Shown: in pieces, positions 55,497-64,000 of the stretch
How the letters are laid out: each line of letters starts with the position of its first letter
Numbering within the stretch: position 1 is the first letter of the stretch
From: Paraburkholderia sp. Tr-20389
Lineage (GTDB): Bacteria > Pseudomonadota > Gammaproteobacteria > Burkholderiales > Burkholderiaceae
Assembly: GCF_017104565.1 (NCBI RefSeq)
Contig: NZ_JAAGPD010000039.1
Span: 1 to 64,000 of the forward strand
Length of the DNA stretch: 64,000 nucleotides
Direction: 5' to 3'
Notes under the pieces: generated by a model
The model's input: the letters and a program-made list of their open reading frames with translations, nothing else
Told to the model about the DNA's origin: nothing
Databases searched by the model: none
Translations under genes and position numbers: made by a program

Positions 55497-55749
55497 GATG
55501 AGCACCTTTGAGAAGAGTTGCCGTCGTCGACGGGATGGCTCAACTGTAGGTGCGCATCGCAGGGGCGTGAATGTCGGTGCGTCTCACGAAGATGCTCGAT
55601 CGGCTCACCGGCATTCGGCGCATGCGAATCCAGGCGTGGCGCACGGCCTGGGTGTCACCGGCGCACGCCTTGTGCAGCATGGGTTTCAGGCGGATTGACG
55701 GGATCGGACCAAACGCACTGAGCGCGTGCGGCACGTTTTCTGAAATTCT

Positions 55750-56772
55750 CTATTCCGCTTCGGCGGACGACGCCTCGTCATCCGCTACGTCCTGTGCAGC
55801 CTGCACATGTCCGCCCGACGCGCGCCAACGCGCGGGCGTCACGCCGATCTGCTTCTTGAACACGCGCTGGAACGCCGCTTCCGACTGATAGCCGACCGTC
55901 TCGCCGATATCGCCGACGGGCGTCGCCGATTCGAGCAGCATGCGGCCCGCGATAGTCATGCGCACTTCCGTGAGCACGTCGGTCGCCGAGCGGCCGATCG
56001 CTTCCTGGAACTGCCGCACGAAGGTCGCGCGCGACATGTTGCAGAGCGCGGCGAACTGATCGAGCGTCCACGGCTTGCCGGGCGACTCGAACATCGCCGA
56101 CACCGCCGCCTGCAAACGCGGACGCCCGGCCAGCGCCAGCAGACCATGCGGCGGCTGCGCCGCTTCGCTCGCAAAGCGCAGCGTCAGCGCGAACAGCGCG
56201 GCCGACAGATGGTTCACGAGCGTTTCGCTGCCGGGACATTCGTCGGCGGCCTCCTCGCGCATCAACTGGATCAGCCGCGCGAGCCGCGAACCCGCGACGC
56301 TCGTCTGCGCCGCGCTGTCGTCGCCGTTCGAAGCTTCGCCGCTCGCCGTCGTATGCGCGCCGCTGCGCACCACCAGCCGCGACGGCAGATGATCGCGCAG
56401 CAGCCGGTCCGGCACCGCGCCGAGCAGAAAGCGTCCGCACAGGATGTCGGCCGTTTCGCCCGTGCCGCCGTTCTCCGCGACGGTCAGCATGAAGTTGCGC
56501 CGCTCCGTGGCGGGCACGGGCTGCGCGCCGCTGCCGTCGTGGATGCGGTGCGCGTTACCCGTCGGAAACACGATGATGTCGCCCGCCACCAGCGCCTCGG
56601 GCGGCCCGTTGCCGTCTTCGAGCACCGCGCGCCCCGACAGCAGCACGTGATACGGAATCTCGCGCACGCCTGCCGGGCCTTCTTCGATCGCCCACGGCGC
56701 GCCGAAGTGGCAGCGGACATCCACGCGCCCGCTCACGGGCATCAGCGACAGGAAGCGGCTTAGCAGGTCCAT
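55750..56772 (-). CDS. AraC-family regulator with N-terminal cupin
   Basis: A 340-residue protein with an N-terminal cupin (AraC-binding-like, YHVLLSGRAVLEDGNGPPEA) and a C-terminal pair of helix-turn-helix motifs (TLDQFAALCNMSRATFVRQF; VGDIGETVGYQSEAAFQRVF then KKQIGVTPARWRA). The effector is unknown. It is divergent from the dihydrolipoamide-dehydrogenase-like gene at 56934, a plausible target. The start at 56772 (MDLLSRFLSLMPVSG) is typical of this subgroup; the frame to 56850 is longer. Confidence 0.9.
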   Translation of the reverse strand: MDLLSRFLSLMPVSGRVDVRCHFGAPWAIEEGPAGVREIPYHVLLSGRAVLEDGNGPPEALVAGDIIVFPTGNAHRIHDGSGAQPVPATERRNFMLTVAENGGTGETADILCGRFLLGAVPDRLLRDHLPSRLVVRSGAHTTASGEASNGDDSAAQTSVAGSRLARLIQLMREEAADECPGSETLVNHLSAALFALTLRFASEAAQPPHGLLALAGRPRLQAAVSAMFESPGKPWTLDQFAALCNMSRATFVRQFQEAIGRSATDVLTEVRMTIAGRMLLESATPVGDIGETVGYQSEAAFQRVFKKQIGVTPARWRASGGHVQAAQDVADDEASSAEAE

Positions 56773-56933
56773 ATGAGCCGAATAAGCATGTTTTTGAATC
56801 GTTCGAGGATTAGCACAGCGGACCCGAAACCGTACAGTGACACCGTGCAATGCAAACCGATTCTACTGGACGGCAGCACGGCGCGCGGCAGAGGGGAAAC
56901 CGGATCCGCCGCCCGGCCGTCCGAGCGAGGAAC

Positions 56934-58331
56934 ATGATGAAGACGCTTCATATCGATGTCGCAGTGGTTGGCGCAGGCAGCGCAGGTCTGCCCGCGTTTC
57001 GCGCGGCGAAGGCGGCGGGCGCGAGTGCGGTGCTGATCGAGGGCGGTGCGTACGGGACGACCTGTGCGCGCGTCGGCTGTATGCCGTCGAAGCTGCTGAT
57101 CGCCGCCGCAGAAGCCGCGCATGCGGCGCGCAGAACGGCGCCGTTCGGCGTGCACGTCGACGGCGCCGTGCGGATCGACGGACGCGAAGTGATGGCGCGC
57201 GTCAAGCGCGAACGCGACCGCTTCGTCGGCTTCGTCGTCGAATCGACGGAAAGCATTCCCGATGAAGAACGGCTGATTGGCTACGCGCGGTTCATCGACG
57301 ACAACGTGCTGCAAGTGGGCGACCACACGCGCGTCTATGCGAAGAGCGTGGTGATCGCGACAGGGTCGTCGCCGTATGTGCCTGCGATGTATCAGGCGCT
57401 CGGCGACCGCGCAATCGTCAACGACGACGTGTTCGCATGGGACGACCTGCCGCGCAAAGTGGCCGTGGTCGGCGCGGGTGTGATCGGGCTGGAACTGGGT
57501 CAGGCGCTCGCGTGGCTCGGCGTCGAGGTGACGATGCTGGGCGCGCGCGGTCGCGTCGGTCCGCTGAGCGATCCCGCGATCAAGGACTACGGGCGCAAGG
57601 TATTTAGCGACGTGTTCCACTTCGAGCCGCATGCGCAAGTCGAAGCGGCGACGCGCGAAGGCGACAGCGTGCATCTGCGCTATCGCGACAGCGCGGGTGA
57701 ACTGCGCGAAGACATGTTCGACTATGTACTGGTGACAGCCGGCCGCCGTCCGAACATGGACAAGCTGGCGCTGCACAACACCACGCTCGAACTCGATGCG
57801 CGCGGCGTGCCCGTGTTCGATCCGTTGACGCTGCAGGCCGGCACGCATCCCGTGTTCATCGCCGGCGACGCGAACGACGTGCTGCCGCTCCTGCACGAAG
57901 CCGCTGACGAAGGCCGTTCAGCAGGCGAGAACGCAGCGCGCTTTCCTGATGTGAAGCCGCTGGTACGTCGCGCGCCGATCTCCGTGGTGTTCTCCGAGCC
58001 GGGGATTGCGATGGTCGGTGCTCGCCATGCAGACCTCGCGGCGGGATCGTTCGTGACGGGCGAAGTGAGTTTCGAAGACCAGGGCCGCAGCCGCGTGATG
58101 CTGCGCAATCGTGGACTGATGCACGTGTATGCCGACAAGGCAACGCGCCGCTTCGTGGGCGCCGAGTGGATCGGGCCCGATGCCGAGCATATCGCGCATC
58201 TGCTTGCATGGGCGCTGCAGATGAACCTCACGGTCGATGCCATGCTGGCGATGCCGTTCTATCACCCCGTCGTCGAAGAAGGCTTGCGCACGGCTTTGCG
58301 CGATGCAGCTGCGAAATTGCCGAAGGCGTGA
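56934..58331 (+). CDS. Dihydrolipoamide dehydrogenase-like flavoprotein
   Basis: A 465-residue pyridine nucleotide-disulfide oxidoreductase. FAD motif VAVVGAGSAGLPAFRAAKAA, redox-active disulfide in CARVGCMPSK, NAD site VAVVGAGVIGLELGQALAWL, and the C-terminal His-Glu pair (FYHPVVEEGL). It is a stand-alone copy with no 2-oxo-acid dehydrogenase genes nearby, so the partner and substrate are unknown. Two ATG codons lie in a row (56934, 56937); the second is better spaced from GAGG. An intrinsic terminator follows at 58390. Confidence 0.88.
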   Translation: MMKTLHIDVAVVGAGSAGLPAFRAAKAAGASAVLIEGGAYGTTCARVGCMPSKLLIAAAEAAHAARRTAPFGVHVDGAVRIDGREVMARVKRERDRFVGFVVESTESIPDEERLIGYARFIDDNVLQVGDHTRVYAKSVVIATGSSPYVPAMYQALGDRAIVNDDVFAWDDLPRKVAVVGAGVIGLELGQALAWLGVEVTMLGARGRVGPLSDPAIKDYGRKVFSDVFHFEPHAQVEAATREGDSVHLRYRDSAGELREDMFDYVLVTAGRRPNMDKLALHNTTLELDARGVPVFDPLTLQAGTHPVFIAGDANDVLPLLHEAADEGRSAGENAARFPDVKPLVRRAPISVVFSEPGIAMVGARHADLAAGSFVTGEVSFEDQGRSRVMLRNRGLMHVYADKATRRFVGAEWIGPDAEHIAHLLAWALQMNLTVDAMLAMPFYHPVVEEGLRTALRDAAAKLPKA

Positions 58332-58389
58332 TCAGCGTTGGTTTAGTCAATGCCGTCGCCGATTGTTCAATCCGCCGCAAGTGTTGTTG

Positions 58390-58438
58390 AAGCGCTCCCC
58401 GCATACGGCCACTGTCGTGATGCCGGGGTAGCGCTTTT
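58390..58438 (+). terminator. Intrinsic terminator of the flavoprotein gene
   Basis: AAGCGCT (58390-58396) pairs with AGCGCTT (58430-58436), the inner CCCC (58397-58400) with GGGG (58425-58428), and the stem runs into TTTTCTATTC. One bulged T lies in the right arm. Confidence 0.75.
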
Positions 58439-58493
58439 CTATTCTTCCTACGCGATGTCGATCTGATACGCGTGACACACAGGCTTCACCGAT

Positions 58494-58512
58494 ATATCAC
58501 AACATGTGATAT
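58494..58512. promoter_or_regulatory. Perfect palindrome upstream of the nitrate reductase operon
   Basis: ATATCACA (58494-58501), spacer ACA, TGTGATAT (58505-58512), flanked by CACC on the left and GGTG on the right. It lies 208 bp upstream of narG. The symmetry is strong enough to be an operator of a dimeric regulator; I cannot name the regulator. The left half also starts with CGATATAT, as in ModE-like box 2, but the right side and spacing do not fit that box. Confidence 0.6.
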
Positions 58513-58720
58513 TGGTGTCGAAGCGCCCGTCTCGCACCGCCTTCCTTACAGCGCACGCCTGGCGGCCTTGCTTCGCTTAGGGAGCGAGCGCTTGCGCGCT
58601 TCATCGGCAAGATCGATACGATTCGATGCGGTGGATGCCAAATACGTGTCAACTTTACATATTCAGCTTTGCATACTTTAATGCTTTAAACCGTCCCCCA
58701 CGATAAAAGCAGGATCTTCC

Positions 58721-61700
58721 ATGAGCCACTTTCTGGACAGGTTGCGCTATTTCACAACGGCCCGGCCGCAGTTCTCCGATGGACACGGCGCCGTCACGGA
58801 CGAAGACAGAAAGTGGGAAGACGCCTATCGGCAACGATGGCAGCACGACAAGATCGTGCGCTCGACACATGGCGTGAACTGCACCGGCTCGTGCTCGTGG
58901 AAGATCTACGTGAAGGGCGGCATCGTCACGTGGGAAACGCAGCAGACCGACTATCCGCGCACGCGTCCCGACATGCCCAATCACGAGCCGCGCGGGTGTT
59001 CGCGCGGCGCGTCGTACTCCTGGTATCTATATAGCGCGAACCGTCTCAAGTATCCGCTCGTGCGCAGTGCGCTCATCAAGCTATGGCGGGAGCGGCGCCG
59101 CTCGATGGAACCCCTGCAGGCATGGCAGTCGATCGTCGAAGACGATGCGGCACGGCGCGGCTACCAGAGCCGTCGCGGGCTCGGCGGTTTTATCCGCTCC
59201 ACATGGGACGAAGTCAACGAGATCGTCGCCGCCGCCAACGTCCACACCATCAGGCGTCATGGGCCCGACCGTGTAATCGGCTTCTCTCCGATTCCCGCGA
59301 TGTCGATGGTCTCGTATGCAGCCGGCTCGCGTTATCTGTCGCTGATCGGCGGCGTGTGCCTGAGCTTCTACGACTGGTATTGCGATCTTCCGCCTGCGTC
59401 GCCGCAAACCTGGGGCGAGCAGACCGACGTGCCCGAATCCGCCGACTGGTACAACTCCACGTTCATCATGCTGTGGGGCTCCAATGTGCCGCAAACCCGC
59501 ACGCCCGATGCGCATTTCATGACCGAGGTGCGCTACAAGGGCACGAAGATCGTATCGATCTTTCCCGACTACGCGGAAGGCGCGAAATTCGGCGACATCT
59601 GGCTGCATCCGAAGCAAGGCACCGACGCGGCGCTCGCGCTCGCGATGGGTCATGTGATCCTCAAGGAGTTTCACCTCGCGGGCAAGAGCGACTACTTCAC
59701 CGACTATTGCCGCCGCTACACCGACATGCCGTGCCTCGTGCGCCTCGTCGCGCGCGGCGACCGCTATGTGCCTGAGCGGCTCGTGCGTGCATCGGATTTC
59801 GACGATGCGCTCGGTCAGCTCAACAATCCCGAGTGGAAGACGGTCGTGATCGACACGGCTACGCATGAAGCCGTCGTGCCCGTGGGTTCGGCGGGCTTTC
59901 GCTGGGGACAAAAGAAAGGCGAAGACAAGGGCAAATGGAACCTGAAAGAGCAGGCGGCTTCAGGTACTGCGATCGTGCCGCGGCTGTCGCTCGTCGATGC
60001 ACACGACGAAGTCGCCGACGTGCTGTTCCCGTACTTCGGCAACATCCGGCATCCGCATTTCAATCACACGTCGCATGCGTCGGAACTGTCGCGCAAGATC
60101 GGTGTGCGGCGCATCGCGACGCGCAACGGCGACATGCTGGTCGCCACCGTCTATGACCTGTACGTCGCGAACTACGGGCTCGATCAGGGCCTGGGCGGCG
60201 AGCATATCGCCGCGAGCTATGACGACGATCTGCCGTACACGCCCGCATGGCAGGAAGCCATCACAGGCGTGAAGCGCGCCGACGTGATCAACGTCGCGCG
60301 GCAGTTCGCGGAGAACGCGCACAAGACGCAGGGCAAGTCGATGGTGATCATCGGCGCGGGGATCAACCACTGGTTCCACATGGACATGTCGTACCGCGCG
60401 ATCATCAACATGCTGATCATGTGCGGCTGCATCGGCAAGTCGGGGGGCGGCTGGTCGCATTACGTCGGCCAGGAAAAGCTGCGTCCGCAGACGGGCTGGA
60501 CGGCGCTCGCTTTCGCGCTCGACTGGAACCGGCCGCCGCGCCAGATGAATTCCACCTCGTTCTTCTATGCGCACACGGACCAGTGGCGCTATGACCCGAT
60601 GGATCCCGCCGCCCTGCTTTCCCCGCTCGTCGACAAGACGCGCTTTCACGGCGCGCCCATCGATTACAACGTGCGCGCCGAACGCATGGGCTGGCTGCCG
60701 TCCGCGCCGCAGCTCGATGCGAATCCGCTCGAGATCGGCCGCGCGCTGAGGGACCCTGCGCAAGCGGCCGCGACGATCGCAAGCGATCTCAAATCGGGCA
60801 GTCTGCGCATGGCCTGCGAGGATCCCGACAGTCCGACAAACTTTCCGCGCAACCTGTTCGTGTGGCGCTCCAACCTGCTCGGCTCGTCGGGCAAAGGTCA
60901 CGAGTACTTCCTCAAGCATCTGCTCGGCACGACCAACGGCGTGCAAGGCGAGGAAGTAGTGAAGTCGGGGCATCCGCGTCCCGAGGAAATCACGTGGCAC
61001 GATGAAGCGCCGCGCGGCAAGCTGGATCTGCTCGTCACGCTCGACTTCCGCATGTCGACGACCTGCATGTACTCCGACGTCGTTCTGCCCACGGCTACGT
61101 GGTACGAGAAGGACGACATGAATACGTCGGACATGCATCCGTTCATTCATCCGCTGTCGGCCGCCGTCGATCCCGCCTGGCAATCGAAGAGCGACTGGGA
61201 AATCTTCAAAGGCATCGCGAAGCGCTTTTCCGAACTGAGCGTCGGGCAACTCGGCGTCGAGCGCGATGTCGTGCTTGCGCCGATTGCGCACGACAGTCCC
61301 GCCGAACTCGCGCAACCATTCGACGTGCTCGACTGGAAACAGGGCGAATGCGAGCCAATGCCGGGCAAGACGATGCCCTCCGTAATCGTGGTCGAGCGAA
61401 ACTATCCCGCCACGTATGAGCGCTTCACGTCGCTCGGCCGGTTGATGGACAAGCTCGGCAACGGCGGCAAAGGCATTGCGTGGGATACGAAGGACGAAGT
61501 TGCGCTGCTCGGCGATCTCAACTATCGCGTTGCCAATGGCCATGACACGCCGAACGGTGCCGCAGGCCGTCCGCGCATCGACACCGCGCTCGACGCCGCC
61601 GAAGTGATCCTGTCGCTCGCGCCCGAAACCAATGGTGCCGTCGCCGTGAAAGCATGGCAAGCGGTGTCGTCGCTGACGGGCATCGAGCATGCGCATCTCG

Positions 61701-62512
61701 CCCAGGCGCGCGCCGACGAAAAGATCCGCTTTCGCGACATCCAGGCGCAGCCGCGCAAGATCATCTCGTCGCCGACGTGGAGCGGCATCGAGTCCGAGCA
61801 CGTGTCGTACAACGCGGGCTACACCAACGTGCACGAACTGATTCCGTGGCGCACGCTCAGCGGCCGCCAGCAACTCTATCAAGATCACGTGTGGATGCGC
61901 GCGTTCGGCGAATCCCTCTGCGTGTACAAGCCGCCCATCGAAACCGGCAACTACGAGAAGATGCTGGGCACGCGCTCGAACGGCAACCCCGAGATCGTAT
62001 TGAACTTCATCACACCGCATCAGAAGTGGGGCATCCACAGCACCTACACCGACAATCTGCTGATGCTGACGCTGTCGCGCGGTGGGCCGATCGTGTGGCT
62101 GTCGGAGACCGACGCGCATAGCATCGGCGTCAACGACAACGACTGGATCGAGTGCTACAACGCGAATGGCGCGCTGTGCGCACGCGCCGTCGTCAGCCAG
62201 CGCATCCCGCCCGGCATGGTGATGATGTATCACGCGCAGGAAAAGATCGTGAACACGCCGGGCTCCGAAATCACGGGCACACGCGGCGGCATTCACAACT
62301 CGGTGACGCGTGTCGCGCTGAAGCCGACGCATATGATCGGCGGCTATGCGCAGCTTGCGTATGGCTTCAACTACTACGGCACGGTCGGCTCGAACCGTGA
62401 CGAATTCCTGATCGTGCGCAAGATGAAGCACGTCGACTGGCTCGACGATGCGCCCGCCGACCCCGTCAATCCCGCCACCGAGCATAAACAGCGTCAAGGA
62501 GAAACCTCATGA
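58721..62512 (+). CDS. narG: Respiratory nitrate reductase, alpha subunit
   Basis: A 1263-residue molybdenum enzyme subunit that reduces nitrate to nitrite at the cytoplasmic face of the inner membrane. The N-terminal FeS ligands are His50, Cys54, Cys58 and Cys93 (STHGVNCTGSCSW; RGCSRG), the NarG-type arrangement. The substrate-site region GEQTDVPESADWYNS holds the Asp that ligates Mo. Full length for the family, no frameshift. AGGATCTTCC precedes the ATG. It overlaps narH by four bases. It needs molybdopterin cofactor, which links it to the molybdenum genes about 10 kb upstream. Confidence 0.97.
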   Translation: MSHFLDRLRYFTTARPQFSDGHGAVTDEDRKWEDAYRQRWQHDKIVRSTHGVNCTGSCSWKIYVKGGIVTWETQQTDYPRTRPDMPNHEPRGCSRGASYSWYLYSANRLKYPLVRSALIKLWRERRRSMEPLQAWQSIVEDDAARRGYQSRRGLGGFIRSTWDEVNEIVAAANVHTIRRHGPDRVIGFSPIPAMSMVSYAAGSRYLSLIGGVCLSFYDWYCDLPPASPQTWGEQTDVPESADWYNSTFIMLWGSNVPQTRTPDAHFMTEVRYKGTKIVSIFPDYAEGAKFGDIWLHPKQGTDAALALAMGHVILKEFHLAGKSDYFTDYCRRYTDMPCLVRLVARGDRYVPERLVRASDFDDALGQLNNPEWKTVVIDTATHEAVVPVGSAGFRWGQKKGEDKGKWNLKEQAASGTAIVPRLSLVDAHDEVADVLFPYFGNIRHPHFNHTSHASELSRKIGVRRIATRNGDMLVATVYDLYVANYGLDQGLGGEHIAASYDDDLPYTPAWQEAITGVKRADVINVARQFAENAHKTQGKSMVIIGAGINHWFHMDMSYRAIINMLIMCGCIGKSGGGWSHYVGQEKLRPQTGWTALAFALDWNRPPRQMNSTSFFYAHTDQWRYDPMDPAALLSPLVDKTRFHGAPIDYNVRAERMGWLPSAPQLDANPLEIGRALRDPAQAAATIASDLKSGSLRMACEDPDSPTNFPRNLFVWRSNLLGSSGKGHEYFLKHLLGTTNGVQGEEVVKSGHPRPEEITWHDEAPRGKLDLLVTLDFRMSTTCMYSDVVLPTATWYEKDDMNTSDMHPFIHPLSAAVDPAWQSKSDWEIFKGIAKRFSELSVGQLGVERDVVLAPIAHDSPAELAQPFDVLDWKQGECEPMPGKTMPSVIVVERNYPATYERFTSLGRLMDKLGNGGKGIAWDTKDEVALLGDLNYRVANGHDTPNGAAGRPRIDTALDAAEVILSLAPETNGAVAVKAWQAVSSLTGIEHAHLAQARADEKIRFRDIQAQPRKIISSPTWSGIESEHVSYNAGYTNVHELIPWRTLSGRQQLYQDHVWMRAFGESLCVYKPPIETGNYEKMLGTRSNGNPEIVLNFITPHQKWGIHSTYTDNLLMLTLSRGGPIVWLSETDAHSIGVNDNDWIECYNANGALCARAVVSQRIPPGMVMMYHAQEKIVNTPGSEITGTRGGIHNSVTRVALKPTHMIGGYAQLAYGFNYYGTVGSNRDEFLIVRKMKHVDWLDDAPADPVNPATEHKQRQGETS

Positions 62513-64000
62513 AGGTTCGCGCGCAGATTGCAATGGTGCTCAATCTCGACAAATGCATCGGTTGCCATACGTGTTCGGTGACCTGCAAGAACGTATGGAC
62601 GAGCCGCGAAGGAATGGAATACGCGTGGTTCAACAACGTCGAGACGAAGCCGGGTATCGGCTATCCGAAGGACTGGGAGAATCAGGACCGCTGGCACGGC
62701 GGATGGAAACGCAAGGCCGACGGCAAGATCGAGCCGCGCCTCGGCAGCAAGTGGCGGCTGCTCGCGCAGATCTTCGCGAATCCGCATCTACCCGAGATCG
62801 ACGACTACTACGAGCCCTTCACGTTCGACTACGCGCATCTGCAGGACGCGGGCGATACGAAGGCGATGCCCGTGGCGCGGCCGCGCTCGCTGATCAGCGG
62901 CGAGCGGCTCGAAAAGATCGAATGGGGGCCGAACTGGGAAGAGATACTCGGCGGCGAATTCGAAAAACGCTCGAAGGACTACAACTTCGAGAACGTGCAG
63001 AAGGACATCTACGGGCAGTTCGAGAACACCTTCATGATGTATCTGCCGCGGCTGTGCGAGCATTGCCTGAATCCCGCATGCGTCGCGGCGTGTCCGTCCG
63101 GTTCGATCTACAAGCGCGAGGAAGACGGCATCGTGCTGATCGATCAGGACAAGTGCCGTGGCTGGCGCATGTGCGTGTCCGGTTGCCCATACAAGAAGAT
63201 CTACTTCAACTGGCACAGCGGCAAGGCGGAGAAATGCATCTTCTGCTATCCGCGTATCGAGGTCGGGCAGCCTACCGTCTGCTCGGAAACGTGCGTGGGC
63301 CGCATCCGCTATCTCGGCGTGATGCTGTATGACGCGGACCGCATCAGCGAAGCGGCGAGCGTCGAGAACGAAGCCGATCTGTACGAAGCGCAGCTGTCCG
63401 TTTTTCTCGACCCGAACGATCCCGAAGTGATCGCGCAGGCCGAGCGCGACGGCGTGCCGGCGGCATGGCTCGACGGCGCGCGCCGCTCGCCCGTCTACAA
63501 GATGGCGATCGACTGGAAAATCGCCTTTCCTCTGCACCCCGAATACCGCACGCTGCCGATGGTCTGGTACGTCCCGCCCCTTTCGCCCATCAACGCGGCC
63601 GCGAATAGCGGCGAACTCGGCATGAACGGCTATTTGCCCGATATCGACTCGCTGCGCATTCCGCTGCGCTATCTCGCGAACCTGCTGACGGCGGGCAAGG
63701 AAGCGCCTGTCAAGCTCGCGCTCGAACGGCTGCTGGCGATGCGCGCGTTCATGCGCGCGCGTCACGTCGATCAGGTCGACGCCCCCGGCGTGTTGAAGCA
63801 GGCGGGACTGAGCGTCGCGCAAGTCGAGGACATGTACCGCTATCTGGCCATTGCGAACTTCGAGGATCGCTTCGTGATTCCGACCTCGCACCGCGAGTAC
63901 GCGGAAGACGCATTCGACCTGCGTTCGTCGTGCGGCTTCTCGTTCGGCAACGGCTGTTCGGACGGCCGCTCCGAAGCGAGCCTCTTCACGACGAAAAAGA
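62509..64000 (+). CDS. narH: Respiratory nitrate reductase, beta subunit, 3' end beyond the window
   Basis: The first 497 codons of NarH, the Fe-S subunit that carries electrons from NarI to NarG. Cys clusters are seen at CIGCHTCSVTCK, CEHCLNPACVAACP, CRGWRMCVSGCP (Trp marks the [3Fe-4S] site) and CIFCYPR...CSETC. The start at 62509 lies in the narG stop (ATGA) with AAGGAG upstream. The gene runs past the right edge; the family length is about 510, so only the last residues are missing. narJ and narI should follow outside the window. Confidence 0.97.
   Translation, partial: MKVRAQIAMVLNLDKCIGCHTCSVTCKNVWTSREGMEYAWFNNVETKPGIGYPKDWENQDRWHGGWKRKADGKIEPRLGSKWRLLAQIFANPHLPEIDDYYEPFTFDYAHLQDAGDTKAMPVARPRSLISGERLEKIEWGPNWEEILGGEFEKRSKDYNFENVQKDIYGQFENTFMMYLPRLCEHCLNPACVAACPSGSIYKREEDGIVLIDQDKCRGWRMCVSGCPYKKIYFNWHSGKAEKCIFCYPRIEVGQPTVCSETCVGRIRYLGVMLYDADRISEAASVENEADLYEAQLSVFLDPNDPEVIAQAERDGVPAAWLDGARRSPVYKMAIDWKIAFPLHPEYRTLPMVWYVPPLSPINAAANSGELGMNGYLPDIDSLRIPLRYLANLLTAGKEAPVKLALERLLAMRAFMRARHVDQVDAPGVLKQAGLSVAQVEDMYRYLAIANFEDRFVIPTSHREYAEDAFDLRSSCGFSFGNGCSDGRSEASLFTTKK

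Larger units (their letters stand above)
58332..58720. other. 389-bp gap between the flavoprotein gene and narG
   Basis: No gene is visible. It holds the terminator of the flavoprotein gene (58390-58438), a perfect palindrome at 58494-58512, and an AT-rich stretch just before narG (around 58655-58690) suited to a promoter. I see no clear FNR box (TTGAT-N4-ATCAA). Confidence 0.7.

Noticed and set aside
55571-55888. 105-residue plus-strand open frame before the AraC gene
   Set aside because: It overlaps the 3' end of the AraC gene antisense and shows no domain or ribosome site.
58490-58513. The narG palindrome read as a fourth ModE-like box
   Set aside because: Only the left half CGATATAT fits; the right half at the required eight-base spacing does not, so I list it as a separate palindrome.
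59960-62497. 845-residue open frame antisense to narG
   Set aside because: It is a mirror of the GC-rich codon pattern of narG, Arg/His-rich, with no recognisable domain; narG itself is certain.

Overview
The window is GC-rich, densely coded DNA from a beta-proteobacterium, most likely Burkholderiales of the Paraburkholderia/Caballeronia/Burkholderia type. The evidence is the codon usage, a complete Wsp chemosensory operon, a GlpSTPQV-type glycerol ABC transporter, several LysR regulators, and small proteins that look Burkholderiaceae-specific (DUF4148-like, DUF3022-like). I see no rRNA, tRNA, CRISPR array, insertion sequence or prophage. It reads as accessory-metabolism and regulation DNA, typical of a chromosome 2 or chromid.

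Layout. 1-1.2 kb: start of an IlvD/Edd sugar-acid dehydratase (cut by the window edge) and a DapA-family lyase. 1.4-4.5 kb: small enzymes, an SDR and a secreted SnoaL-like protein, divergent from a LysR. 4.8-13.6 kb: wspABCDEFR, a surface-sensing chemotaxis-like operon ending in the diguanylate cyclase WspR. 13.6-15.3 kb: NnrS and a hemerythrin protein (nitric oxide/iron-nitrosyl theme). 15.5-20.6 kb: a sugar-acid (arabinonate-type) operon (dehydratase, RraA-like, MFS transporter, LacI regulator) with a pair of matched LacI-type operators at its promoter. 20.8-24.4 kb: EthD protein, ZntB, SDR, LysR. 24.6-26.1 kb: a Cache-domain chemoreceptor. 26.2-31.8 kb: L-lactate utilisation (GntR regulator, lutA, lutC, lutB, lactate permease) with two copies of the GntR-type operator. 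31.9-36.8 kb: LysR/DMT exporter pair, PiuC hydroxylase and its TonB siderophore receptor. 37.1-43.2 kb: glpS-T-P-Q-DUF2160-V glycerol uptake operon. 43.2-44.0 kb: a gene-free stretch with DeoR/GlpR-like motifs and an orphan terminator. 44.0-46.3 kb: FAD oxidoreductase and DMT transporter.

46.3-50 kb is the most interesting region, a molybdenum-centred cluster. It holds a single-domain ModE-type regulator, a separate two-Mop molbindin, a small molybdopterin-fold protein, an unrecognised 174-residue protein and a 445-residue DUF2325 protein. Three of these genes have the same 24-bp operator-like element in front of them (8-bp half site, 8-bp spacer, 8-bp inverted half site, CGATrTAT / ATAyaTCG type). 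This suggests a ModE regulon that includes two proteins with no assigned function.

50-58 kb: YceH, a Tat-exported acid phosphatase/phospholipase C family lipoprotein, LysM/M23 lipoprotein, glutaredoxin, AraC regulator and a dihydrolipoamide-dehydrogenase-like flavoprotein. 58.7 kb to the end: narG and the start of narH, the respiratory (molybdenum-dependent) nitrate reductase, preceded by a strong palindrome. Molybdenum handling, NO defence and nitrate respiration form one possible physiological thread; lactate, glycerol and sugar-acid uptake form another.
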